Positions 1 to 9,289 of a DNA stretch of 64,000 nucleotides are shown piece by piece. Each line of letters opens with the position of its first letter. Position 1 is the first letter of the stretch. Position numbers and translations under genes: made by a program. The stretch is from an uncultured Rhizobiaceae bacterium (GTDB lineage: Bacteria > Pseudomonadota > Alphaproteobacteria > Rhizobiales > Rhizobiaceae): NCBI GenBank assembly GCA_951813045.1, contig CATOTF010000002.1, forward strand, positions 4,216,001 to 4,280,000. Reading direction: 5' to 3'. The notes under the pieces are model-generated. The model saw only the letters and a program-made list of their open reading frames with translations, made no database searches and was not told the DNA's origin.

Positions 1-123
1 TAGGGCTACACTTCCGTGATTGACACCTTCAGCATCAATCAGTTGTACTTCTGATGCAGTAATTTCCTGGTTTGCGCGCGGACCTGATTTTTGAGGCGCA
101 GCGGCTCTGTGTGGACGACGAAT
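1..123 (-). CDS. infC: Translation initiation factor IF-3, N-terminal fragment (AUU start)
   Basis: The first 41 codons of IF-3 run off the left edge of the window. The minus-strand translation reads RRPHRAAAPQKSGPRANQEI and continues through ITASEVQLIDAEGVNHG, the N-terminal domain of alphaproteobacterial IF-3. IF-3 binds the 30S subunit and checks the initiator codon. No ATG, GTG or TTG lies at the expected start. The codon in that position is ATT, nine bases after a good AGGAG ribosome binding site. An AUU start is the known self-regulation device of infC in other bacteria, because IF-3 itself discriminates against it. The identification is firm although only the first quarter or so is visible. 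Confidence 0.9.
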   Translation of the reverse strand, partial: MRRPHRAAAPQKSGPRANQEITASEVQLIDAEGVNHGSVAL

Positions 124-132
124 GGCTATTTT

Positions 133-137
133 CTCCT
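133..137 (-). promoter_or_regulatory. Shine-Dalgarno site of infC that fixes the AUU start
   Basis: AGGAG on the minus strand lies nine bases before the ATT codon at 123. It decides the start codon because no standard start codon is in reach in that frame. Confidence 0.7.
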
Positions 138-270
138 GATTGTGGTGTCAGGCGTACCCCAAAATGGAGTGCCCGGCTTCAAATGCTTGGCTTCCATAAC
201 ATGATTTGTATGGAAAAACACCACTACAATTATGTGAATTACAGTTTCGCAAGGGCTGCGATTAGTGCCA

Positions 271-1431
271 TCAAATTTTGAGTAGTGATTTGTACACATC
301 TAATGTTTTTGAGCACATCTGCTCTATGGAAAAATTTTCCTGCCCGTAGGCGCGCGCCCGTTTCCCAACCGCTTCTCGTTCAGCTGTTGTCAGGGCGAGA
401 ACCGTTTCAAGGGTATTGGCCAATGCAGCCGGGTCGTTGATTGACACTTTCCAACCCGTCGTTTGCGCCGGCTCCACATCCGGCTCTGCCAGTACCGTTT
501 CAACCACGGCCCCAATTCGCGTTACGATGACCGGTTTTTCCAACGCTCCAGCTTCCACCGCAGCCCGACCAAATGCCTCCGCTTCATTGGAAGCAACCAC
601 CACCACATCGGCAAGTGCCATCGCGGCTGCCGGATCATCGCAATGGCCAGGTAGGCGAATGGTGTTTTCAAGTCCGAATTGGGTAATTTTGGCCTTCAAT
701 CCCTCAAGATAGCTTTCCCGCCCCTGGGCGTCTCCAGCAAGAATTATGCGAAGGTTATGTTTTCCATTGAGCTTTCCCGCCGCATCGATAACTGTTGATT
801 GTCCCTTCCAGCCGGTCAATCGCGCAAGTTGAACAATAGTAACCTCATCGCCGCTCAATCCCCAATCAGATTTTAGCGCATCAAGCCGCTGTTCATCGAT
901 ATGAGACTTGTCAAAAGCCTTGAAATCGGTACCGCGATGAATGACGGCAATTCGATCTGATGCGAATTGGTTTCGCTGGCGAATCAATTCAGCCGTCCAC
1001 TGGGAGTTTGCGATCACCACATCCGCCCGCGCCATAACAGAATTGTAGAGCGCTTTTAGTTTACCGTTTTCGTTGTAGGCTCCATGATAAGTGGTCACAA
1101 ATGGAATGCCTGTTCTCCGCGCCGCGATTAATGCGGACCACGCGGGTGCGCGGGACCGAGCGTGGATCAATCCAACGTTTTGATCGCGAATGATTTTATC
1201 CAGTCTGCCGGCGTTACGCCAAATCGTGATCGGGTTTTTGCTGTCCAATGGTAAGCTGAAATGTTCGCTTTTCTGTTCCAGCAGGTCCGGTAACAGGCGA
1301 CCGCCAGCGCTGGCTACCAAAGAACGCCAACCTTTATTTACGATTGCCTCTCCAATATCCAATGCAGTGCGCTCGGCTCCGCCCGTGTGCAGGCCGGGAA
1401 TCACTTGAAGTATGGTTGGGTGTTGCGTCAT
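271..1431 (-). CDS. GT-B fold glycosyltransferase, family 4
   Basis: A 386-residue cytoplasmic glycosyltransferase, probably adding sugars to a lipopolysaccharide, capsule or other surface glycan; donor and acceptor cannot be read from the sequence. The N-terminal half has the GT4 opening (QVIPGLHTGGAERTAL) and SRAPAWSALIAARRTG with TTYHG. The C-terminal half has QLARLTGWKGQ and the nucleotide-sugar binding stretch with ASNEAEAFGRAAVEAGA. The EAFGRAAVEA segment corresponds to the E-x7-E motif. An ATG at 1431 is preferred over an upstream TTG at 1443. It is divergent from the hydrolase gene at 1514 and reads towards infC with a 147-base gap. No other glycan genes lie near it. Confidence 0.88.
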   Translation of the reverse strand: MTQHPTILQVIPGLHTGGAERTALDIGEAIVNKGWRSLVASAGGRLLPDLLEQKSEHFSLPLDSKNPITIWRNAGRLDKIIRDQNVGLIHARSRAPAWSALIAARRTGIPFVTTYHGAYNENGKLKALYNSVMARADVVIANSQWTAELIRQRNQFASDRIAVIHRGTDFKAFDKSHIDEQRLDALKSDWGLSGDEVTIVQLARLTGWKGQSTVIDAAGKLNGKHNLRIILAGDAQGRESYLEGLKAKITQFGLENTIRLPGHCDDPAAAMALADVVVVASNEAEAFGRAAVEAGALEKPVIVTRIGAVVETVLAEPDVEPAQTTGWKVSINDPAALANTLETVLALTTAEREAVGKRARAYGQENFSIEQMCSKTLDVYKSLLKI

Positions 1432-1513
1432 GTGGGGTGGCAAAGCACTGTTGTTTCGTAAAAAATGCTGACTATCGATTGACGATTAATAACGGAAACA
1501 AAGAGGCCCTTTC

Positions 1514-2329
1514 TTGGAAACTGAACTGAAGCTGAAACATGTCTGGTGTGATGAGACCGTCGACCTAGCCCTAAAGGTCGCAATTCCTGCTGGCAACAAT
1601 AATGGGCAGCCAAACCGGCCCGGATTTATCTGGCTTGGCGGTTTCATGAGCGACATGGCGGGCACAAAGGCCAATGCTATGGTCGAGATGGCCGCCGACA
1701 TTGGGTGTTCGAGCCTGCGATTTGATTATTCGGGCCATGGCGAATCCGGCGGCAAATTTATTGATGGAACAATATCGCGATGGGTAGATGAAAGCGTTTC
1801 GGTGTTTTTGGCCCATTCATCGGGTCCTCAAATCCTGGTGGGTTCGTCAATGGGTGGGTGGATTGCGCTGCGGTTGGCCCAGGAGTTGAACGCGAGGGGC
1901 GCGGGCGACCGGTTGGCGGCCCTGCTGTTGATCGCCCCGGCCCCAGATTTTACCCGCGATCTGATGGAAGCCAGCTTTACAGACCAACAGCGGCGTGAAC
2001 TAATAGATCGAGGGTATTTCGAGGAGGTCAGTGAGTATTCATCTGACCCGAATATTATCACCCGAAAATTGATTGAGGATGGCCGTAAAAATCTGGTTTT
2101 GAATACGAATTTATCGGTTGGTGTGCCGGTCCGTATCTTACAAGGCATGCAAGACCCTGACGTACCTTATCAACATGCGTTAAAATTAGTTGAGTCATTG
2201 CCACATGACGATGTTGCTATTACCCTTATTAAAGGGGGTGATCACCGGCTATCACGCGATGAAGATATTGCACGGTTGCAGCAAACTATGGTTGCTTTGG
2301 TTCATGAGCGGATAAATTCGGACACTTGA
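1514..2329 (+). CDS. Alpha/beta hydrolase (serine esterase/lipase-like)
   Basis: A 271-residue soluble alpha/beta hydrolase. The nucleophile elbow is VGSSMGGW (G-x-S-x-G), the acid is probably in GMQDPDVP and the histidine is in GGDHRLSR, so the catalytic triad appears complete. An HGES-like segment (SGHGESGGKF) precedes it. The start is a TTG placed eight bases after AAGAGG; no ATG fits better. The protein resembles the short-chain hydrolases related to palmitoyl-thioesterase ABHD10 and BphD-like enzymes. The substrate is unknown and the neighbours do not suggest one. Confidence 0.85.
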   Translation: METELKLKHVWCDETVDLALKVAIPAGNNNGQPNRPGFIWLGGFMSDMAGTKANAMVEMAADIGCSSLRFDYSGHGESGGKFIDGTISRWVDESVSVFLAHSSGPQILVGSSMGGWIALRLAQELNARGAGDRLAALLLIAPAPDFTRDLMEASFTDQQRRELIDRGYFEEVSEYSSDPNIITRKLIEDGRKNLVLNTNLSVGVPVRILQGMQDPDVPYQHALKLVESLPHDDVAITLIKGGDHRLSRDEDIARLQQTMVALVHERINSDT

Positions 2330-2391
2330 GTGATGTAATTGCGTAGCGCTAGGTTGCTGCTGGGTTCATTGGCACGAACCAAATATTGGGA

Positions 2392-4281
2392 ATGTCAAAG
2401 CATTTCCGGAGGATGGACAGTTTGGCAGCCGGAGAGTTGCGAGAATTTAGCAGGGATGAAATTCTCCAAACGCTTTCCGCGATTTTGGTATCAGACAACT
2501 TTGCAGATTCTCCACAGCTCAGTGAATTCCTGAAATTTATTGTTTGTAAAACAGTAAATGGTGAACAGGAAGATATTAAGGCTTATACAATTGCCGTTGA
2601 TGCGCTTGGTCGTCCTGAAGATTTCGATCCGCAAAGTAACTCATTTGTACGGGTAGCGGCCGGTCGGTTGAGGCGGACATTGGCGCTCTATAACGCCAAG
2701 GAAATGCCCCGCGATGCCTCTCTTTTTATAACGCTTGAACCGGGGTCCTATGTCCCGACTTTTCATGCCGTAGAAAAACCCAATGTATCGCCGCAAAAAC
2801 CAGCTGTGTTGGATGATGAACATTCCCTCACACGGGATGAAGAAGTGGCACTTGGTTACGATGTAGCAAGTGCCAATAAAACCGTAGTCCCTAGGGAAGT
2901 CATCGAAGCGAAGAATAAGTCCAGCGATATTTCAATCTCAAGGAGAGCATTTGTTGGTGGATTGTGCGTTATTGCAGCACTCATAATCATTGGCATTTAT
3001 TACTCCGGGATGTTTGGGAAGGATGAAATTCCAGGCACATTGGCGGGTGTGCCTAATGGAATAAATAATGAAACGACGACAGGCAGTGTGCGCCCGATTA
3101 ATGCCAATCGCCGACCGTCAATCGAGGTGAGCTTTCTAATTCCTGAAAAGTCTTATCCGGACTGGTTTAAGACCGGCGAAGTTGCCGATGCCTTGCGCAT
3201 TTCATTTGCCCGTTTTGATGACTATCAGTTTAATGGCCTCAGGGTTTATAAAACCCCGCCATCGAGGGACAAACAACGCGCAGACTATCACCTGTGGGCA
3301 ACCGCATACAGGCGCGGGGACGCTGTTCGCATCTACGGGCAGATTTACAACGAGTTCACCGGTGAGGTGATATGGTCGCAGGAAAGCCTGTTTTCACGGC
3401 CCGATAATCTACAGGAACGCGATGTTCCTGATGTTGTCGGGAGCTATTTAGCCGTTTTGGCCTCTCCCTATGGAGTTATCTATTCCGACGTTATCAAACA
3501 TCAACCAAACCGTAAAAAGCTGAACTGCGTTGTTTGGGCGTACAGTTATTTCAGCAGTGAGACCGATGAAAAACACCGCAAAGCTCGAAATTGTGCTGAG
3601 AGGTTGGTGAAGGAAGGGACGACCCTCCCTTCAATCTATGCAGCACTGACGTTTCTTTATCTCGATGAGTATCGGCAAGGGCGTAATAAAAAAGACCGCG
3701 ACCCGCTTCGTGCAGCCGAAGAAATGGCCGAGCGCGCAATACAATTTAACCCGGCCAGTGCGAGGGCCCATCAGGCTCTGTTCGCGGTTCATAAGGTTCG
3801 CGGAAATATCAAACAGGCCCGCCTGTTTGCCAACAAGGCGCTCATGCTCAACCCCTATGACGTCGATATTATGGGAGATTACGGAGCTTGGCTAATCTCA
3901 ATTGGCAACAATCATGAAGGTCGAGAATTGATTGAACGGGTCATACAGTTGCAGTCTGCGCCGCCGGCATGGTTGGAATTCTACCGCTTTCTTGGCGCAG
4001 AATTGGATGGGGATTTTGTGGAAGCCGACGCGGTCGCGTCTGTTCTGGATACCAAAAGGTCGCCACTTGTTGCGATAGCCGTGGCCATATCCTCCCACCG
4101 CAAGGGCAATGGGATAAAATCCGCCAAAGCCATAGCGGAACTGACGAGGTCAAACTCGGGATTCAAGAAAAACCCCGCCGAGGCACTCGTTCAACTGGGT
4201 TTCGCAACCGACGTCGCTGACCGGGTTGCCGATAAATTGGTGGCAGCAGGACTGGAAGTCGCGACACCTTCGCTGAACTAG
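2392..4281 (+). CDS. Membrane-anchored TPR protein with adenylate-cyclase-associated N-terminal domain
   Basis: About 630 residues. The N-terminal ~100 residues (FLKFIVCKTVNGEQEDIKAY, then IAVDALGRPEDFDPQSNSFV and RVAAGRLRRTL) match a domain common at the front of rhizobial TPR and adenylate-cyclase-like proteins. I expect a winged-helix-like fold, but its function is not established. One membrane segment follows near residues 187-209. A central part resembles the TolB-like region of such proteins (ADYHLWATAYRRGDAVRIYG), and the C-terminal half has tetratricopeptide-like helices (AIQFNPASARAHQALFAVHK, ANKALMLNPYDVDIMGDYGA). No cyclase catalytic domain is present. The start is uncertain: ATG at 2392 has a weak site, and a TTG at 2422 follows GGAGG with good spacing. 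Confidence 0.75.
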   Translation: MSKHFRRMDSLAAGELREFSRDEILQTLSAILVSDNFADSPQLSEFLKFIVCKTVNGEQEDIKAYTIAVDALGRPEDFDPQSNSFVRVAAGRLRRTLALYNAKEMPRDASLFITLEPGSYVPTFHAVEKPNVSPQKPAVLDDEHSLTRDEEVALGYDVASANKTVVPREVIEAKNKSSDISISRRAFVGGLCVIAALIIIGIYYSGMFGKDEIPGTLAGVPNGINNETTTGSVRPINANRRPSIEVSFLIPEKSYPDWFKTGEVADALRISFARFDDYQFNGLRVYKTPPSRDKQRADYHLWATAYRRGDAVRIYGQIYNEFTGEVIWSQESLFSRPDNLQERDVPDVVGSYLAVLASPYGVIYSDVIKHQPNRKKLNCVVWAYSYFSSETDEKHRKARNCAERLVKEGTTLPSIYAALTFLYLDEYRQGRNKKDRDPLRAAEEMAERAIQFNPASARAHQALFAVHKVRGNIKQARLFANKALMLNPYDVDIMGDYGAWLISIGNNHEGRELIERVIQLQSAPPAWLEFYRFLGAELDGDFVEADAVASVLDTKRSPLVAIAVAISSHRKGNGIKSAKAIAELTRSNSGFKKNPAEALVQLGFATDVADRVADKLVAAGLEVATPSLN

Positions 4282-4341
4282 AGCGACATTCGACTAAGCT
4301 GCCAGCGCTCAAACGATTCAATTAGTGCGAATGTCGCTCTA
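4279..4341. repeat. 14-bp perfect inverted repeat overlapping a stop codon
   Basis: TAGAGCGACATTCG at 4279-4292 pairs perfectly with CGAATGTCGCTCTA at 4328-4341. ACTAA/TTAGT extends the stem after a one-base bulge. The left arm includes the TAG stop of the TPR gene. No T-run follows, so this is either a factor-assisted 3' end structure or a dispersed palindromic element. Confidence 0.6.
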
Positions 4342-5266
4342 ATTGGCTCATCGCGTATTCGAATGTACGAAAGCGCGTAACAGACTCGTTTAAAGTACCA
4401 GCTCGAACGTGTCCGGATGATTCCTACAAAACGGAACGCGGTAAAGACCCCAAACTCGATTGTATTTCTTCCAGATCAAAACAACAGGTGCAGTTTCGGT
4501 TTTGAACGTAACCGTTCCCAAATTTTTGCAAGATCAGTTGCGAATCTCAAGAGCCCAACCAGCGAATAATCAATAATTTGGGCCTGGATGTTGGGCAATT
4601 TGATCAAATGTGACAATTAGCACACATCTTAACACGTTGAGATTTAACGTTAAAAAAGTTCTCACGTTAACGTAACCGTAAGATACCTAGCGGTTTTGCA
4701 ATGTTGAACTTAAATCACCCCATGTCTGCCGGGAAGGTGGGGCGCAGTGACTTCGGTCGCTGGCTTTTTCGGCAACAAACATGCATTGACGACTGGGTTT
4801 GCAAGTGGCCGGTTGTTGTATTGCATGCGAAGCTGCGTCTGCGTTCCGTCCGCGTCATCCCTCTATATAGCGGTTGGATTGCGCGGCGCAGCTTCATCTC
4901 GATTTGCCGTGGCGGGGGTTTTTTATAGCCATAGCCATTCGATCTGGCCTGCTATTTCGTGCCAATGGCGCTCAAAGTGACAGGCTTTGTATTGGATCAT
5001 GACCAGCGAATTGGATATGATTCAGGGATAAGCCCAAAGCCGGTGACATTCATGAGCAGAATGGGGCAGCCGTCGATGTGCCCGTCGACTGGCATGCTAG
5101 CTTTGGGCTGATTCCCGATAGAACTAACCAGCACGGCATTTAATCGAACAGAAAGATTTCCCGTTCAGATGGAGCCACTTCAATGAATGGAATCATGTTA
5201 AAGCAAATGCCTGAAGTCGGAAAAACCTGACTTTGGGTTAAACGTGATATACAGCTTTACCGTCGG
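4342..5266. other. Non-coding gap of about 0.9 kb
   Basis: No convincing gene is present. Two overlapping open frames at 4701-4980 lack ribosome binding sites and protein-like composition. The region holds an AT-rich stretch at 4620-4682, including a near CtrA site (TTAA-N7-GTAA at 4667-4681). A spaced inverted repeat lies at 4829-4895 (GAAGCTGCG / CGCAGCTTC), with GGCGGGGGTTTTTT about 17 bases downstream. The strong hairpin at 5025-5116 is listed separately. Confidence 0.5.
5025..5116. ncRNA. Candidate structured element (long imperfect palindrome)
   Basis: AGCCCAAAGC at 5031-5040 pairs perfectly with GCTTTGGGCT at 5100-5109. The stem extends outward through GGGAT / ATTCCC with one bulge. 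Inside the loop a second dyad (GTCGA / TCGAC) can form, giving a branched fold of about 92 nt. It lies in non-coding DNA downstream of mbfA with no gene on its plus side. It could be a small RNA, a processed 3' UTR or a miniature palindromic repeat. No known RNA family was recognised. Confidence 0.35.
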
Positions 5267-6265
5267 CTATGCACTACCAATGAAAATACCGGCTGCCAAG
5301 ACCAGAGCACCACCAAACACGACCTGTAGGGCTGCTGTGAAAAACGGCGTTTCCATGTACTTGTTTTGAATCCACGCGATTACCCAAAGTTCGATAACGA
5401 CGATGATTCCGGCAATGGTTGTTGCCGTCCAAAAATCACTGATCAGGTAAGGCAGTGCGTGGCCCAAGCCGCCGACCATGGTCATTAGACCGCATGTTAT
5501 CCCCCGTTTTATCGGTGATCCGCGCCCTGTAAGTTTTCCATCGTCGGATAGCGCTTCCGTAAAACCCATGGAAATTCCCGCCCCGATGGAGGCGGCAAGA
5601 CCGATCAGGAATGTTTCCCACGTATCTCTCGTGGCAAACGCTGCGGCGAAAACCGGGGCCAGCGTGGAGACGGAACCATCCATTAAACCCGCAAGGCCCG
5701 GTTGGACATAGGTCAGCAGGAATTGCCGTTTTTCGGTCTCCGCTTCTTCGTCGACCGCGCCGACCTCGGTAAGAGCATCCGTGAGTCGGCTGGCAAGAGA
5801 AACGTGTGATGCTTCCGCTTCCGCCAGATCGCCCAACAGTTTTCGTATCGCGACATCATTTACCGTGGGGAGAGCTTCGTTATAAAACCGGCAGGCTTGA
5901 AGTTCCATTGCGACGGCTTGTTTTCGAACATTATCAATACCCAACGGCTTCACCAGCCAATCGGGTTTTCGTTCATAAAACCCCGCCACATGCTCCCTTT
6001 TGATGAGTGGCACGTTGTCTCCAAAACGCCGCTCATGAAGATCGAGCAATTGTCGCCGGTGTTCGTTTTCCTCCGCCGCCATGGCATCGAATACTTCCGC
6101 AGATGCGGGGAAGTCTGCGCGTAAACCATCAGCGTAAGCCTGATAGATACGCCCGTCCTCCTCCTCACTGGAAATCGCCAGTGCAAGAATCTCCTGCTCA
6201 CTCAGATTTGAGAAGGCACGCTTTTTACCAAACGAAAACGCGGCTGCAATTCGTGATATTACCAT
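5267..6265 (-). CDS. mbfA: Membrane-bound ferritin-like / VIT1 fusion iron exporter
   Basis: A 332-residue two-domain protein. Residues ~20-160 are a rubrerythrin-like di-iron helical bundle with E34-E36, E66-x-x-H69, E121 and E151-x-x-H154 as likely ligands. Residues ~185-332 are a VIT1/CCC1-type membrane domain (PGLAGLMDGSVSTLAPVF, GAGISMGFTEALSDDG). This is the MbfA architecture described in Agrobacterium and Bradyrhizobium, where it exports iron and protects against iron and peroxide stress under control of Irr. The start ATG at 6265 gives the expected length. It is divergent from the YiiX-like gene. I found no convincing Irr (ICE) box, only the palindrome at 6346. Confidence 0.9.
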   Translation of the reverse strand: MVISRIAAAFSFGKKRAFSNLSEQEILALAISSEEEDGRIYQAYADGLRADFPASAEVFDAMAAEENEHRRQLLDLHERRFGDNVPLIKREHVAGFYERKPDWLVKPLGIDNVRKQAVAMELQACRFYNEALPTVNDVAIRKLLGDLAEAEASHVSLASRLTDALTEVGAVDEEAETEKRQFLLTYVQPGLAGLMDGSVSTLAPVFAAAFATRDTWETFLIGLAASIGAGISMGFTEALSDDGKLTGRGSPIKRGITCGLMTMVGGLGHALPYLISDFWTATTIAGIIVVIELWVIAWIQNKYMETPFFTAALQVVFGGALVLAAGIFIGSA

Positions 6266-6345
6266 TGCAAATCTCTAAAACTCCCGGTTGGGGATGTCAA
6301 AATTGCGCTATTTGGCTTGTTCCCCACGAACAGCTCGTTTGAGAG

Positions 6346-6361
6346 ATACGAATACTCGTAT
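6346..6361. promoter_or_regulatory. Palindrome in the mbfA / YiiX-like intergenic region
   Basis: ATACGA-ATAC-TCGTAT is a perfect 6-4-6 dyad about 80 bases upstream of mbfA, inside the 269-base divergent region. It has the size of a repressor operator. It does not match the Irr or Fur consensus that I know, so the binding protein is unknown. Confidence 0.35.
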
Positions 6362-6534
6362 AAACAAGCGCTAAAGCAATTTTTAAGAATACTGGGGAAC
6401 GAAAAATGCATTGGCTTCCGTAATTTCCTGTGGCGAGGCTTGAATCGATCCACAATAGTCACCAGAAATGCTGAGGTTGATAATGCGACTGTTGTTCGCA
6501 GGAACAACAGGAACGGAATTCAGGCTCAGGGCCC

Positions 6535-7350
6535 ATGGAAACACGCAAGACATTTTTGGATAGAGTGGCGGAGTTTATCGCTGGAAAGGTTACGGCACAA
6601 TCTTCCGGTTATGAACCCTATACGCCGTCAGATCCTGAAAGCCTGCTCAGAGCACTCAAACCGGGCGATATCTTACTAGTTGAGGGCAATCAGAAAGTAT
6701 CTGCCGCCATCAAATATCTCACCCAATCCACATGGTCTCATGCGGCGATGTATGTTGGTGAGGTGCTGGATATAAATGAAAACGGCCTGCGACCCCGATT
6801 AATTGAGGTAAATTTGGGAGAAGGATGTGTTGCGGTACCGTTGGAAAAATACCGAACGTATAACACACGCATATGTCGTCCGGTTGGCTTAAGCCAGGAC
6901 GATCGCGATGCGGTAGTTCAATATATGGTCGAGCGTTTGGGCACCGCGTATGATACCCACAATATATTGGATATGGCCCGTTACTTGTTGCCGACACCTC
7001 CCGTTCCGATACGGTGGCGGCGCAAAATGTTATCATTTGGCTCAGGTGATCCGACGAGGGCCATTTGCTCAACCATGATCGCCCAGGCCTACCAGTCTAT
7101 CCAATATCCCATATTGCCGGATATCGCGCGATTGGAGGCCTGTCTGGATGACGATTGTGAGACCTATGCGGTGGGGGAAATCCTCCACATACGCCATCAT
7201 TCACTTTTTGCGCCGCGGGATTTTGACCTGTCGCCTTATTTCGAAATAGTAAAACCGACGATCGCGGACGGATTTAATTACAAAGATCTGGTCTGGGGTA
7301 ATCAACAGGTAGTGACAGTAGATAATACAGATGATGCCTCAAATGTCTGA
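6535..7350 (+). CDS. YiiX/YebB-like permuted NlpC/P60 cysteine hydrolase
   Basis: A 271-residue protein of the circularly permuted papain-like group. The early histidine is in STWSHAAMYVG and the late cysteine in RAICSTMIAQAYQ, the order expected after permutation. GDILLVEGNQKVSAAIKYLT is the typical opening strand and helix. Members are thought to act as amidases or acyl-hydrolases on lipids or peptidoglycan; the substrate is not known. No signal peptide is visible, so it is predicted to be cytoplasmic. The ATG at 6535 has no good ribosome binding site. It stands alone between mbfA and lepA. Confidence 0.8.
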   Translation: METRKTFLDRVAEFIAGKVTAQSSGYEPYTPSDPESLLRALKPGDILLVEGNQKVSAAIKYLTQSTWSHAAMYVGEVLDINENGLRPRLIEVNLGEGCVAVPLEKYRTYNTRICRPVGLSQDDRDAVVQYMVERLGTAYDTHNILDMARYLLPTPPVPIRWRRKMLSFGSGDPTRAICSTMIAQAYQSIQYPILPDIARLEACLDDDCETYAVGEILHIRHHSLFAPRDFDLSPYFEIVKPTIADGFNYKDLVWGNQQVVTVDNTDDASNV

Positions 7351-7444
7351 CTCCGGGCCGGCATGTATTAAGGCTGGTTCCAGCCAAACCTTCCAACACA
7401 ATTTGTTCTCTTGCAGTGGGCGGCATTGGTGCTAAACAGCACCC

Positions 7445-9250
7445 ATGACAACAGCACTTTCCAATATTCGTAATTTTTCAATTGTGGCCCACATCGACCA
7501 TGGGAAATCCACTGTCGCCGACCGCCTGATCCAGATGTGTGGCGGACTGGCAGAACGTGAAATGTCCGAGCAGGTGCTCGATAATATGGACATCGAAAAA
7601 GAGCGCGGCATTACGATTAAGGCGCAAACAGTGCGCCTGCATTATAAGGCAATTGACGGTGAAGATTATGTTCTCAATTTGATCGACACCCCGGGGCACG
7701 TGGATTTTGCCTATGAGGTTTCACGGTCTCTTTCGGCCTGCGAGGGGTCACTTCTTGTGGTAGATGCATCTCAAGGTGTGGAAGCGCAAACGCTGGCCAA
7801 TGTTTATCAGGCAATCGACAACGACCACGAGATTGTAACTGTTCTCAATAAAATCGATCTGCCCGCCGCCGAACCAGGACGGGTAAAAGCGCAGATCGAA
7901 GAGGTTATCGGCCTTGATGCCACCGACGCGGTGGAGATTTCCGCCAAGACCGGTCTGGGCATGGAAGATGTGCTGGAAGCAATCGTTACCCAACTACCGG
8001 GCCCTGATCACGGCGACATCGACGCGCCGCTGAAGGCCCTGCTTGTTGATTCCTGGTATGATGCTTATCTCGGCGTCATCGTGCTTGTTCGCATTATTGA
8101 TGGTGAAATGAAAAAAGGTCAGACCATCCGTATGATGGGAACGGATGCCAAGTACCCCGTCGATCGTGTCGGTGTCATTTCACCGAAACTGACCGAAGTG
8201 CCGTCACTTGGCCCCGGCGAGATCGGTTTCATTACCGCTTCCATCAAGGAAGTTGCCGACACCCGGGTGGGCGATACGATCACGGAAGACAAGCGCCAGA
8301 CTAATGAAGCCTTGCCAGGATTCAAACCTGCCCAACCGGTTGTGTTCTGCGGGTTGTTCCCTGTTGATGCGGCAGATTTTGAAGACCTGCGCTCAGCCGT
8401 TGGTAAATTGCGACTCAACGACGCGAGTTTCTCTTACGAAATGGAATCATCCGCAGCACTTGGATTTGGTTTCCGTTGCGGATTTCTTGGCCTGCTCCAT
8501 CTTGAAATTATTCAGGAACGGCTGGAGCGGGAATTTGATCTCGATCTCATCGCCACCGCACCAAGCGTGGTTTACACGATGAAAATGCGTGATGGGTCGG
8601 AAATTCAACTGCATAATCCCGCTGATATGCCGGATGTTATGAAGATCGACGAGATTCATGAACCGTGGATCAAGGCAACGATCCTGACGCCGGACGAATA
8701 TCTCGGCCCGATCCTGAAATTGTGTCAGGACCGGCGCGGCATCCAAACCAACCTGACCTACGTCGGCGCGCGCGCCATGCTCGAATATGAATTGCCCCTC
8801 AATGAAGTGGTGTTCGATTTTTACGACCGTTTGAAATCGATCTCGCGGGGCTATGCGTCGTTTGATTATCAGATTGCCGAGTACCGCGAAGGTGATCTGG
8901 TCAAACTGTCAATGCTCGTTAACAGCGAACCGGTTGATGCGCTATCCATGCTGGTCCACCGCAATGTTGCGGCAACCCGTGGGCGGGTGATGTGTGAAAA
9001 ACTAAAAGACCTGATCCCAAAGCACCTGTTCAAGATACCGATTCAGGCGGCCATTGGCGGCAACGTCATTGCCCGTGAAACGATCTCGGCCATGCGCAAG
9101 GATGTGACGGCTAAATGTTACGGCGGTGACGCAAGCCGAAAACGCAAATTGCTGGACAAACAAAAAGCCGGCAAAAAGAAAATGCGCCAGTTCGGAAAAG
9201 TGGAAATCCCCCAAACGGCGTTCATCGAAGCGTTGAAAATGGGTGATTGA
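7445..9250 (+). CDS. lepA: Elongation factor 4 (back-translocating GTPase)
   Basis: 601 residues, the usual LepA length. The GTPase signatures are AHIDHGKST, the switch region [20 protein letters not shown] and NKIDLP. The LepA-specific C-terminal domain ends in the basic stretch [22 protein letters not shown]4 acts on stalled or mis-translocated ribosomes and helps under ionic stress. It appears to be a single-gene unit. The region just upstream (ATGACAACAG preceded by AACAGCACCC) lacks a clear Shine-Dalgarno sequence. Confidence 0.98.
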   Translation: MTTALSNIRNFSIVAHIDHGKSTVADRLIQMCGGLAEREMSEQVLDNMDIEKERGITIKAQTVRLHYKAIDGEDYVLNLIDTPGHVDFAYEVSRSLSACEGSLLVVDASQGVEAQTLANVYQAIDNDHEIVTVLNKIDLPAAEPGRVKAQIEEVIGLDATDAVEISAKTGLGMEDVLEAIVTQLPGPDHGDIDAPLKALLVDSWYDAYLGVIVLVRIIDGEMKKGQTIRMMGTDAKYPVDRVGVISPKLTEVPSLGPGEIGFITASIKEVADTRVGDTITEDKRQTNEALPGFKPAQPVVFCGLFPVDAADFEDLRSAVGKLRLNDASFSYEMESSAALGFGFRCGFLGLLHLEIIQERLEREFDLDLIATAPSVVYTMKMRDGSEIQLHNPADMPDVMKIDEIHEPWIKATILTPDEYLGPILKLCQDRRGIQTNLTYVGARAMLEYELPLNEVVFDFYDRLKSISRGYASFDYQIAEYREGDLVKLSMLVNSEPVDALSMLVHRNVAATRGRVMCEKLKDLIPKHLFKIPIQAAIGGNVIARETISAMRKDVTAKCYGGDASRKRKLLDKQKAGKKKMRQFGKVEIPQTAFIEALKMGD

Positions 9251-9289
9251 TCGGTGCTGAAATGGTGGGATCAATAACTGGCGGGTGCC

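Noticed and set aside
72-281. Plus-strand open frame of 69 codons at the left edge
   Set aside because: It lies antisense to the infC start and its upstream region, and has no ribosome binding site or domain.
4620-4682. CtrA sites in the AT-rich part of the gap
   Set aside because: The TTAA pairs have wrong spacing, or one half-site is degenerate (GTAA), and no gene lies downstream.
4701-4980. Two overlapping small open frames in the non-coding gap
   Set aside because: No ribosome binding site, composition unlike protein, and they cover an inverted repeat that suggests RNA instead.
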